A stretch of DNA of 64,000 bases from Candidatus Acidulidesulfobacter diazotrophicus. GTDB lineage: Bacteria > SZUA-79 > Acidulodesulfobacterales > Acidulodesulfobacteraceae. A model generated the notes under the pieces. The model saw only the letters and a program-made list of their open reading frames with translations. It searched no databases and had not been told where the DNA came from. The position numbers and the translations under genes are program-made. Of this stretch, positions 29,576-38,218 are shown piece by piece (the stretch's first letter is position 1; each line of letters opens with the position of its first letter). The DNA lies in assembly GCA_004195025.1 (NCBI GenBank), contig SGBB01000009.1:1-64000 (forward strand), given 5' to 3'.

Positions 29576-30328
29576 ATGGATACAGGTAAAGAAAATAATA
29601 AAGATTTTTCATATAATAAAAAACCGTATAAGCCTAAGAATTGGGTTGAAGCGTTTAATGTAGCTATTGAGGGTATAATTTTAGCTACAAAGACAGAACG
29701 CAATATGAAAATTCATTTTTTTTCAGCGATGGCTGTTATTCTCGCAGCTATTTTTTTAAAATTGCCGAAGATTGATTTTTTGTTAATATTTATTAGCGCC
29801 ATTATAGTTTTATTTGCAGAATTATTTAATACTTCCATAGAATATTTTCTGGATTCATTTTTCGAAGGCTATTCTATGAAAACAGCCGCAATTAAAAATA
29901 TTGCCGCAGGTTCTGTTTTAGTTGCTTCGTTCGGAGCTTTTGTAGTAGGATATGAAATATTTTCAAAATATATATATAGTATGTTATATTATATGCTTAT
30001 TATGATAAAGACCAATGAATCAAATATGATAATTGCAGTAATATCAATTATATTTGTTATAGTTATTATAATTAAAGCCATTTTTAATAGCGGAAAGCCT
30101 TTGAGCGGAGGTATGCCCAGCGGACATTCTGCTGTTGCATTTTCAATTTGGCTTATGGTGTCTCTCATAACATTAAATCCTATAGTGTCCCTGCTTACTT
30201 TTATTTTAGCTTTTCTTGTGGCGTCATCAAGAAAAAAAAACGGTATACATACTTCTGCCGAAGTCATTACAGGTAGCTTGATAGGCATTGTAATAACGGC
30301 TTTAGCTTTTAAATTTTTTTATTTTTAA
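29576..30328 (+). CDS. Diacylglycerol/undecaprenol kinase fused to PAP2 phosphatase
   Basis: The N-terminal half (about 20-125) is a DgkA-type lipid kinase: FNVAIEGI, ERNMKIHFF, and the signature VLFAELFNTSIEYFLD. The C-terminal half (about 145-250) is a small PAP2 phosphatase: GKPLSGGMPSGHS (PSGH motif) and SRKKNGIHTSAEVITG (SR-x4-H motif, with Glu in place of the usual Asp). Both parts are membrane-embedded. A kinase and a phosphatase acting on polyprenol or diglyceride phosphates in one chain suggests recycling of undecaprenyl carrier or diacylglycerol. It lies 29 bases after ybeY, where a plain dgkA is common. Confidence 0.88.
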   Translation: MDTGKENNKDFSYNKKPYKPKNWVEAFNVAIEGIILATKTERNMKIHFFSAMAVILAAIFLKLPKIDFLLIFISAIIVLFAELFNTSIEYFLDSFFEGYSMKTAAIKNIAAGSVLVASFGAFVVGYEIFSKYIYSMLYYMLIMIKTNESNMIIAVISIIFVIVIIIKAIFNSGKPLSGGMPSGHSAVAFSIWLMVSLITLNPIVSLLTFILAFLVASSRKKNGIHTSAEVITGSLIGIVITALAFKFFYF

Positions 30329-30372
30329 TAAGATTGTGCGCTTAATTAAAATTAAAATATTAAATTTTATTT

Positions 30373-31494
30373 ATGAACCAAAATAAAGAAACCGATTCAG
30401 ATTATAAGCATAATGGGTTTCAGGGATTGATTAATATTGTAGGACAGCTGAGGTCAGAAAACGGTTGCCCCTGGGATAAAAAACAAACCGAAGAGACCCT
30501 TAAACCTTATATTTTAGAAGAAGCTTATGAAGTTATAGAAGCTTTGGATTCTCAAGATACCGGAGAAATTTCGGAAGAATTAGGCGACCTTTTGCTTCAA
30601 GTTGTGTTTATATCTCAAATATATGCAGAGAAAAAAATATTTTCAATTGAAGATGTCATAGAAAAAATAAATAATAAATTGCTGCGGAGGCATCCGCATG
30701 TTTTTGATAAAACATTCAGTTTGAAAGAAGGGGAATGTTTAGATGACGTCATTTTAGAAAATTGGGAAAAAATTAAAAAACTGGAAAAAAAAAATAAAAA
30801 ACAAAGTTATAATGAAAATAATATAAATAATAAAAGCAATAACAATGATGATAACAAAGACGGCAATAATAATTTAAATATAAATAATATTATTAATTCT
30901 TCTATTTATGTCATTAAAAATATGCCTGCGCTTCATAGAGCTTATATGATACAGGAAAAAGCCTCAAGGCAGGGGTTTGATTTCTCAAGCATAGATGAAG
31001 CATTAGACAAAATTAGCGAAGAGACAAGCGAACTTAAAAAAGAAATTGAAAATCATAAAAGCTATCTTATTAATATTAACAAAATTAAAGATAATCAATC
31101 AAAATTATTGAATAAATTAAATAATAATATTGGTTACGATAAAAATACAGGAAGGAACCTTAATTTAAATAATAATAATAATATTGGCAAAAATGAGATA
31201 GATAAGATAAATAAAAAAGAAATAAAAAAAGATAACTATGTTCTTAATGCTAATGAAAATAATATAAACAAGATAATAGAAGAATACGGCGACTTATTAT
31301 TTTCTATTGTAAACATAGGTCGATTATTAGATTTGCATCCCTGCGATGCTCTTAATAAAGCATCCGATAAATTTGTCAAAAGATTTAATTATATTGAAAA
31401 TCAACTTGCATCGGTCCATAATTCTAATATTAAATCTACGGATACCGATGTATTAAATAATTTATGGGAAGAAGCTAAAAAATTTATTAAATAA
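30373..31494 (+). CDS. mazG: MazG nucleoside triphosphate pyrophosphohydrolase with Asn-rich insertions
   Basis: Hydrolyses NTPs/dNTPs to NMP and PPi (house-cleaning). Two MazG domains are seen. The first (about 18-110) has the metal motif EEAYEVIEAL...EELGDLL. The second starts near 185 and has EETSELKKEI (216-225) and EEYGDLLFSIVN (303 on). At 373 residues it is over 100 longer than E. coli MazG (263). The excess is two Asn/Lys-rich stretches: 136-175 between the domains, and about 228-298 inside the second domain between its two metal-binding half motifs. Confidence 0.93.
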   Translation: MNQNKETDSDYKHNGFQGLINIVGQLRSENGCPWDKKQTEETLKPYILEEAYEVIEALDSQDTGEISEELGDLLLQVVFISQIYAEKKIFSIEDVIEKINNKLLRRHPHVFDKTFSLKEGECLDDVILENWEKIKKLEKKNKKQSYNENNINNKSNNNDDNKDGNNNLNINNIINSSIYVIKNMPALHRAYMIQEKASRQGFDFSSIDEALDKISEETSELKKEIENHKSYLININKIKDNQSKLLNKLNNNIGYDKNTGRNLNLNNNNNIGKNEIDKINKKEIKKDNYVLNANENNINKIIEEYGDLLFSIVNIGRLLDLHPCDALNKASDKFVKRFNYIENQLASVHNSNIKSTDTDVLNNLWEEAKKFIK

Positions 31495-31685
31495 AATTAA
31501 TAATATAGTATATTTATATTTAGTATATTTATATTACCTGATTAATTTTATTGTTAAGTTTTTATAATAATTTATTAATTTAATGAAAAACATTAAATAA
31601 TCTTTTAAATTTTATCTATGCGTTTGTTATATTATAATAAATGTTATAACAACAACTTATCTAATTAATTTAACTTAATGCAAAA
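31495..31685. other. AT-rich spacer before lnt
   Basis: 191 bases of almost pure AT. Short repeated TAGTATATTTATAT units occur at 31504-31535. No gene or clear signal beyond possible -10-like sequences is seen. Confidence 0.4.
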
Positions 31686-33281
31686 ATGGCTTTAAAAATA
31701 AATATAAACAATAAGTTAAGCAATGTGTTGTTTTCTGTTTTGTCGGGAATATTGCTTATTTTGATATTTCCTGAATTTAATCTTGAATTTGTTGCTTGGA
31801 TTGCTTTAATCCCCTTATTTATTTCAATAAATAAATCTAAAAGTTTTAAAGAATCCTTTTTTTACGGTTTTATTTCAGGCGTTATATTTTATGCGGGAAT
31901 ATTATACTGGATAGTTTACACGGTTCATGTGTTTGGTAATTTGCCGTATTATATTTCCATTTTTGCATTACTTCTTTTATCTTCTTATCTGGCATTATAT
32001 ATAGGTTTTTTTGCAGGTTTTGCTAAAATATTAATGAATCCTGCTATAAAAAATATTAGAATTAATAAATATTTTATAAACTTAAGTTTTATTCTGATTC
32101 CATCCTGCTGGGTTTTTTTTGAATATTTAAAATCAACTTTATTGACGGGCTTTCCATGGGAAAATCTCGGCTTTTCTCAATATTTAAATATCCCTTTTAT
32201 TCAAATATCTAATATAGTCGGCACTTTTGGGCTATCTTTTATTATAGTGCTGATTAATTTTGTTATTTTTCATTTTATATTTTATAAAAATATTTCAAAA
32301 AAGCAGGCTGCCGTAGAATTTTTCTTTGCATTATCAGTTTTTTTATGCGTTATTGCATACGGATATTTTAATATTTACAGTGTTAAAAATTACCTATCTG
32401 ATAAAAAACCTTACAGAGTGGCCGTCATTCAGGGGAATATAGGTATGTTTCAAAAATGGAAAATTACTAAAAAAAGAACAACGCATATATATTTAAGTCT
32501 GACTAAAAAAGCAATGCATTATAAACCTTATCTCGTCTTATGGCCTGAAACAGCTTTGCCTTATATCATTTCAGCCTACCCTGAATATTGGAAAAAGGTA
32601 ATGAATTTTGTTAAAGCTAATAAAATATATTTAATTTTCGGGGCTATAGGCGTTAGATTTTATAATTACAAATATCATTATTATAATCGCGATTATATGT
32701 TTACTGAATCAGAAAAATACTCGTATTACGATAAACATCATCTTGTGCCTTTTGGTGAATATATTCCCTTGAGGCATCAGTTGCCCTTTCTTGCCCATAT
32801 ATTAAAAGGCGCAGGGATAGGAAATTTTACTCCGGGAGAAAAATTCAGAATTTTAAAAGGAGGAAAAATTAAAGCAGGTTCCATGATATGCTATGAAGCT
32901 TATTTTGATTCATTGGTGAGGCATTTTTCAAAAGACGGAGCAAATCTGTATATAAGTATTACCGATGACGCATGGTACGGTAAAACGGCAGCTCCTTATC
33001 AGGATATGTCAATGACTGTATTTTCTGCGGTAGAAAATGATAGATATGTGGCCAGGGCAGGAAATTCCGGTATAAGCGGAATAATATCTCCTACAGGAAG
33101 TATAATTGCAGAAACAGGGATTTTTAAAAGAACATTTATGATAGGAAATATAAAATTAATTAATCATAAGACTTTTTTTGCATTATATGGTAATATGTTT
33201 GCTCGTATAATTATTTATATTTTTGTAATATCAATGATAATTTATTTTTATTTTAACAGGAGAAAAATAAACAAAAAATGA
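31686..33281 (+). CDS. lnt: Apolipoprotein N-acyltransferase
   Basis: Inner-membrane enzyme that adds the third acyl chain to lipoproteins, a prerequisite for Lol export. The 531 residues have about six to seven N-terminal membrane helices, a periplasmic nitrilase-type domain and a C-terminal helix. The catalytic triad is visible: Glu in LVLWPETALPY, Lys in the DKHHLVPFGEYIP region (proposed Lys just upstream) and Cys in GSMICYEAYFD. Its stop overlaps the prfB start (ATGA). Its substrates are exported by lolC-lolD downstream. Confidence 0.95.
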   Translation: MALKININNKLSNVLFSVLSGILLILIFPEFNLEFVAWIALIPLFISINKSKSFKESFFYGFISGVIFYAGILYWIVYTVHVFGNLPYYISIFALLLLSSYLALYIGFFAGFAKILMNPAIKNIRINKYFINLSFILIPSCWVFFEYLKSTLLTGFPWENLGFSQYLNIPFIQISNIVGTFGLSFIIVLINFVIFHFIFYKNISKKQAAVEFFFALSVFLCVIAYGYFNIYSVKNYLSDKKPYRVAVIQGNIGMFQKWKITKKRTTHIYLSLTKKAMHYKPYLVLWPETALPYIISAYPEYWKKVMNFVKANKIYLIFGAIGVRFYNYKYHYYNRDYMFTESEKYSYYDKHHLVPFGEYIPLRHQLPFLAHILKGAGIGNFTPGEKFRILKGGKIKAGSMICYEAYFDSLVRHFSKDGANLYISITDDAWYGKTAAPYQDMSMTVFSAVENDRYVARAGNSGISGIISPTGSIIAETGIFKRTFMIGNIKLINHKTFFALYGNMFARIIIYIFVISMIIYFYFNRRKINKK

Positions 33282-34442
33282 AAGATATTAAAACTAATAA
33301 TAAAGAAATGTCCGACAGCGTTCATGCAGATACTATAATTAATATTGATTTTATAGAAAAAAATATAGAGATTTTAGATGATAAACTAGCTAAAATACGG
33401 AGGAGCCTTTGACCCGGATAAAATAAATCAGAGAATTGAAGAGATTAATAAAATTGCGGCGGGCGAAGATTTTTTTAGCAATAAATCTTTATCTACATCT
33501 ATTTTAAAAGAAAAAACGTATTTAGATAATAGACTAAATCCTTTTATTGCAGTTTATGAAGAATTTAAAAATTTAAAAGAGTTAGCAAGTCTGGCTATAC
33601 AAGAAAACGATTCTGGATTATTGGCAGAAATTGAACAAAATTTGAAAACATTAGAAAAAACAATTTTAAATTTAGAGATTGAATTAACTCTTTCGGGAAA
33701 AGACGATAAATTAAATGCAATTGTTGAAATACATGCAGGTTCAGGCGGCACCGAATCTATGGATTTTGCGTCTATGCTTTTAAGAATGTATTTAAGATGG
33801 GCAGACAAAAAGAAATTTACCGTCAATATTATGGAGTTTAACGCAGGAGACGAAGCCGGCGTTAAGAGCGTAACATTTATTGTCTCGGGGGTTTATGCAT
33901 ACGGTTATCTTAAATCGGAAACAGGAGTTCATAGACTTGTAAGGATATCTCCTTTTGATTCTAATAAACGCAGGCACACGTCATTTACCTCCGTGTTTGT
34001 TTATCCGGAAATAGAAGATACTTCCGAAATAATTATAGATGAAAAAGATTTGAGAATTGACACATACAGATCAAGCGGGGCAGGCGGGCAGCATGTTAAT
34101 ACCACGGATTCGGCGGTTAGGATTACACATTTGCCGACAGGAGTGGCAGTCGCATGCCAGAATGAAAGGTCCCAGCATAAAAATAAAGATACTGCGCTAA
34201 AACTTTTAAAAGTCAGGCTTTACGATTATTATAGAAAAAAGAAAGAGGAAGAAGAAAATAAATTGCAAAAGGATAAAAAAGAAATATCGTGGGGTTCACA
34301 GATAAGATCATATACGCTTAATCCTAACAGGGTTATTAAAGATCATCGCACAGGGGTTACCATATATGATACTGAAAGTGTTTTTGACGGAAATATAGAT
34401 GAATTTATTAACGGATATCTTATTAGCCAAATTTCTTCGTAA
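33278..34442 (+). CDS. prfB: Peptide chain release factor 2, expressed by programmed +1 frameshift
   Basis: RF2 terminates translation at UGA and UAA. Reading starts at ATG 33278 (overlapping the lnt stop), runs 44 codons to CTT, meets an in-frame TGA at 33410-33412, and continues in the +1 frame from GAC 33411 to the stop at 34442, about 387 residues in all. The shift site (33399-33412) matches the canonical one: GGAGG, three bases, CTT TGA C. Downstream are the RF2 specificity tripeptide SPF (RISPFDSNKRR, about 223) and the catalytic GAGGQHVN (about 268). A plain ORF search sees only the downstream part, from an internal ATG at 33621, and so truncates the protein. Confidence 0.95.
33399..33412 (+). 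promoter_or_regulatory. prfB +1 programmed ribosomal frameshift signal
   Basis: GGAGG (33399-33403) acts as an internal Shine-Dalgarno, separated by AGC from the slippery CTT (33407-33409), followed by stop TGA (33410-33412) and C. Spacing and sequence equal the classic RF2 autoregulation site: low RF2 favours the shift, high RF2 favours termination. Confidence 0.95.
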
Positions 34443-34705
34443 AGCAATTGTTGTGTAGGTGTTATCTCGCCCTTACAGACAATGTTAGCATAATAGCTAA
34501 GAGAAATACGGAATGATATAAGCATAAACACTATCATCGTGTGGGAAGTCTCTATACCGTTTCCTTACAGACAAAGTAGAACTGTATTAGAAGGCTTAAA
34601 AACAGTGTTCTGCAATTGAGTAAATTTTATTATATGTATGTATGTATAATATTTATAAATATAAAATGATTAAATAAATATTAATGAGATGATAAAGGTG
34701 ATAAA
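34443..34705. other. Spacer between prfB and lysS with a direct repeat
   Basis: 263 bases, less AT-rich than most spacers over 34450-34620. A 12-bp direct repeat CCTTACAGACAA occurs at 34471-34482 and 34563-34574. No T-box core or lysine riboswitch core is recognisable, and no ORF with a ribosome-binding site is seen. AAAGGTGA at about 34694 belongs to lysS. Confidence 0.5.
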
Positions 34706-36190
34706 ATGGATGAAGAATTAAATATTATAGAAAAAAATAAAATTAATAATATTAATGCGTTAAGAGAAAAAGGAATAAATCCGTTTAGTAATAAATTTGT
34801 AAAAGAGAATATAATAGAAGATATTTTATCTGAATACAATGATGCTTCTAAAGAATTTTTGGAAGAAAATAATATACATATTAAAACATCGGGAAGAATT
34901 TTAATAATAAGAAGTTTTGGCAAGGCTTCTTTTTTCAGATTGAGAGACGGTTACGGAGAAATACAATGCTATATACAGAAAGGTTCGATAAATGACGAAG
35001 ACTTTGAACTTTTTGACAAATTTTTAGATGCTGGCGATATTTGCGGTGTAACAGGTCATTTATTCAGAACAAAAACAAACGAACTTACAATTAAGGCAGA
35101 AAGCATAAAACTTTTAAGCAAATCGGTATTGCCGCTGCCTGAGAAATGGCATGGACTTAAAGATATAGAAGTGCGGTTTAGAAAAAGATACATTGATTTA
35201 ATTGCAAATAAAGATGTCCGCGATATTTTTATAAAAAGAGCCGATATTATTAGCTATATAAGAGCTTTTTTAAATAACGACAGATTTTTAGAAGTTGAGA
35301 CTCCAATAATGCATGCAAATCCCGGAGGCGCTACTGCAAGACCCTTTAAAACGCATCATAACGCATTGGATTTGGAACTTTATATGAGAGTCGCTCCGGA
35401 ACTTTATTTAAAAAGATTAATTGTCGGCGGATTTGACAGAGTGTATGAAATTGGCAGAAATTTCAGGAATGAAGGAATTTCCGTTAAACATAATCCTGAA
35501 TTCACAATGCTTGAATTTTATATGGCTTATAGCAATTATGAAGATATGATGAAATTTGTAGAAAAGATGATTTCAGGCTTAGTTGAAAAAATTTGCGGAA
35601 AATTAGAAATAAATTATATAGGAACCGATATTAATTTTGCCCCTCCTTTTAAAAAGATTAAATTACAGGATAGCTTGTACGAAGTTGCGGGTTTTTCAAC
35701 CGAAGATATAGATTCTTCTGACAAAATAATTAAAATTTTACAAAATTTAAATTTATCAATTGATAATAATATGAACTATGGGGAGCTATTAACAATTTTA
35801 TTTGAGGAAACGGTAGAATCTAAATTAATAAATCCGACTTTTGTGACCGACTACCCGGTAGAAAGTTCTCCGCTTGCAAGGAGAAATGATATAGATCCTA
35901 AAGTTGTTGACAGATTTGAATTTTTTGTTGCAGGAAGAGAATTGGCAAATGCTTTTTCAGAATTAAATGATCCTTTCGATCAGGAAGAAAGGTTTAAGGC
36001 CCAAGTCGATATTAAATTAAAAGAAGGTTTGCCTGCCGAAATAGACGAAGATTATATAGAAGCGTTAAAATACGGTCTTCCTCCTGCTGCAGGGTGCGGA
36101 ATTGGGATAGACCGGTTAGTTATGCTTTTAACTAATTCTTATTCTATAAGGGATGTTATTTTATTTCCATTACTTAAACCTGTTAAATAA
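34706..36190 (+). CDS. lysS: Lysine--tRNA ligase, class II
   Basis: Charges tRNA-Lys. The 494 residues have the N-terminal OB-fold anticodon-binding domain (about 55-150) and the class II core: motif 1 around FLEVETPIMHANPGGATARPF, motif 2 RVYEIGRNFRNEGISVKHNPEF, and motif 3 GCGIGIDRLVMLLTNSYSIRD. AAGGTGA lies five bases before the ATG. It begins the block leading into lolC-lolD-bamA. Confidence 0.97.
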   Translation: MDEELNIIEKNKINNINALREKGINPFSNKFVKENIIEDILSEYNDASKEFLEENNIHIKTSGRILIIRSFGKASFFRLRDGYGEIQCYIQKGSINDEDFELFDKFLDAGDICGVTGHLFRTKTNELTIKAESIKLLSKSVLPLPEKWHGLKDIEVRFRKRYIDLIANKDVRDIFIKRADIISYIRAFLNNDRFLEVETPIMHANPGGATARPFKTHHNALDLELYMRVAPELYLKRLIVGGFDRVYEIGRNFRNEGISVKHNPEFTMLEFYMAYSNYEDMMKFVEKMISGLVEKICGKLEINYIGTDINFAPPFKKIKLQDSLYEVAGFSTEDIDSSDKIIKILQNLNLSIDNNMNYGELLTILFEETVESKLINPTFVTDYPVESSPLARRNDIDPKVVDRFEFFVAGRELANAFSELNDPFDQEERFKAQVDIKLKEGLPAEIDEDYIEALKYGLPPAAGCGIGIDRLVMLLTNSYSIRDVILFPLLKPVK

Positions 36191-36256
36191 ATTATGAAAT
36201 AAACATAACTAATGTTAAGTAATTTAATTAAATAAATAAAAAAATAAAATAAATTT

Positions 36257-37477
36257 ATGAATTTTCAAACAAAAGTTGCATTGCATTATTTAAAACCAAA
36301 AGGAAATTCTTTTATATCTCTTTTGAGTTTTATTTCAATAGCCGGAATAGCTATAGGGGTTATGGCTCTTATTGTCGTAATTTCCGTTATGAACGGTTTT
36401 GACCATGCGCTTGAAGAAAAGATTGTAGGCATTGAATCTCAGGTTGTTGTGCTAAATTATGGCGGCTTGATACCCGATTATAAACAAATTACTAAAAAAA
36501 TAAATAAAATAAAAGGCGTTAAAGAAGTTGCACCTTTTATATATACCGATGTCATGCTGTCTTCAAACACTACATCAGCGGGAAGCGTGCTTAGAGGAGT
36601 TGATACGGGCAGCGCATCAAAAACGACTAGTCTTGGTAAATATATTATTGACGGAAGTTTAAAATCTTTAAATAATAAAAAATACAACGGAATAATTCTT
36701 GGAAAAGTATTGGCTCAACGATTGGGAGTTGATATCGGTAGCAAAATAAGCGTTATTTCTCCGCAGGGCGAGATTACACCTTTAGGTATAATGCCTAAAT
36801 CTGAAATATTCATAGTAAGCGGTATTATGGATAGCGGAATGTATAACTATGATTCTACATTTTCGTTTATTTCTTTAAGAAGTGCGCAAAATTTTATCGG
36901 ATTAAGCTCCAATGAAGTAACAGGTATGGAAATCAAGTTATATAATATAAATAATGCAATGGCAGTTGCCGCCAGTATTGATAAAAATTTACATAGTCCT
37001 TACTATGCTCTAAGCTGGGAACAATTAAATAAAAATTTATTTGCGGCTTTAAAACTTGAAAAACTTACAATGTTTGTTATACTATCTTTGATAGTTCTGG
37101 TAGCTGCTTTCAATATAATTTCTACATTGATAATGGTGGTAATGGAAAAAAGAAAAGATATAGCGATATTAAAATCGATAGGAGCAAGTTCTAAAAATAT
37201 TATGCAAATATTTATAATTCAAGGTGTTATAATCGGATTAGCAGGAACATTTATAGGTTTAAGCGCAGGTTTTCTTATCAGTTATGTTGAGGAAGTTTAT
37301 CATATAATTAAACTTCCCCCTTCTGTTTACTATATAACTAATTTACCGGTAAGAATGACTTTAAACGAATTTCTTATAATAGGTATTTCTGCTTTACTTC
37401 TTAGCTTTATAGCTACAATTTATCCGTCATACAAAGCAAGTAAAATTGACCCTGCAGAAGGTGTGCGATATGAATGA
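36257..37477 (+). CDS. lolC: Lipoprotein-releasing ABC transporter permease (LolC/LolE family)
   Basis: Inner-membrane permease that extracts outer-membrane lipoproteins and hands them to LolA. The 406 residues show the family N-terminus FQTKVALHYLKPKGNSFISLLSFISIAGIAIG split over the first membrane helix (about 20-45), a periplasmic domain (about 46-265), and three C-terminal helices of the FtsX/MacB domain (about 270-400), with MEKRKDIAILKSIGAS. Only one LolC/E-type gene is present here, so the transporter may use a homodimer (LolF-like). It overlaps lolD by eight bases. Confidence 0.93.
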   Translation: MNFQTKVALHYLKPKGNSFISLLSFISIAGIAIGVMALIVVISVMNGFDHALEEKIVGIESQVVVLNYGGLIPDYKQITKKINKIKGVKEVAPFIYTDVMLSSNTTSAGSVLRGVDTGSASKTTSLGKYIIDGSLKSLNNKKYNGIILGKVLAQRLGVDIGSKISVISPQGEITPLGIMPKSEIFIVSGIMDSGMYNYDSTFSFISLRSAQNFIGLSSNEVTGMEIKLYNINNAMAVAASIDKNLHSPYYALSWEQLNKNLFAALKLEKLTMFVILSLIVLVAAFNIISTLIMVVMEKRKDIAILKSIGASSKNIMQIFIIQGVIIGLAGTFIGLSAGFLISYVEEVYHIIKLPPSVYYITNLPVRMTLNEFLIIGISALLLSFIATIYPSYKASKIDPAEGVRYE

Positions 37478-38174
37478 AAACTTTATAAATGCCGTTTCTC
37501 TTCGTAATGTTTCTAAAATTTTTAAAGCAGGAGCCAATAACGATGAAGTTATAGTACTGAAAAATACGGGAATAGATATAAAATATGGTGATTCCATTGC
37601 AATAACAGGCGAATCGGGAACGGGAAAGAGCACATTACTGCATATAATGGGCTGTCTTTTAAATCCAGATTCCGGTTCCGTCAATTTTTTTGATGATATA
37701 GATGTCAACAATTTGCCCGATAATCGTTTGGCAAGATTTCGCAACGAAAATATAGGGTTTGTTTTTCAATTTCATTATCTTCTTAATGAATTTAATTGTG
37801 TAGAAAATGTGGCGATGCCTTTGTTTATCAAGGGCGAGGCAAAAGCATCGGCGATAAAAAAGGCTAAAGATTATTTATGCGAGTTTGGTCTTGAGCGCAG
37901 GATGTATTTTAAACCTTATATGCTTTCAGGCGGTGAACAGCAAAGGACTGCAGTTGCGAGAGCTTTAGTAGCATCTCCAAAAGTTATTCTTATGGATGAG
38001 CCTACCGGAAACTTAGACCCTAAGCAAGCTGAGTCTTTGCAAAATATGATTTTTAATTTGAAAGAAAAATATAATAAAACATTAATTGTAGTTACCCATG
38101 ATTTAAATTTTTCAAATATGATGAATATTAAAATTACAATTGAGAACGGCTCTATAAAAAAAATATTAAATTAA
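37470..38174 (+). CDS. lolD: Lipoprotein-releasing ABC transporter ATP-binding protein
   Basis: ATPase partner of LolC. Walker A GESGTGKSTLLH, signature LSGGEQQRTAVARAL, and Walker B VILMDEPTGNLD are intact, with FQFHYLLNEFNCVENVAMP in the Q-loop region typical of LolD/MacB-type ATPases. I choose ATG 37470 (MNENFINAVSL), which has GAAGGTG about ten bases upstream and overlaps the lolC stop by eight bases; the frame is open from 37446. bamA follows after 44 bases. Confidence 0.94.
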   Translation: MNENFINAVSLRNVSKIFKAGANNDEVIVLKNTGIDIKYGDSIAITGESGTGKSTLLHIMGCLLNPDSGSVNFFDDIDVNNLPDNRLARFRNENIGFVFQFHYLLNEFNCVENVAMPLFIKGEAKASAIKKAKDYLCEFGLERRMYFKPYMLSGGEQQRTAVARALVASPKVILMDEPTGNLDPKQAESLQNMIFNLKEKYNKTLIVVTHDLNFSNMMNIKITIENGSIKKILN

Positions 38175-38218
38175 AATTAATTGACTTGTTTTTTTATATT
38201 TGATAACTTAATTAAATT

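Noticed and set aside
33621-34442. RF2 as a short 273-residue protein starting at ATG 33621
   Set aside because: It would lack the N-terminal domain; the upstream sequence encodes it with a canonical frameshift site.
34443-34705. T-box or lysine riboswitch upstream of lysS
   Set aside because: The conserved T-box core and riboswitch core sequences could not be found.
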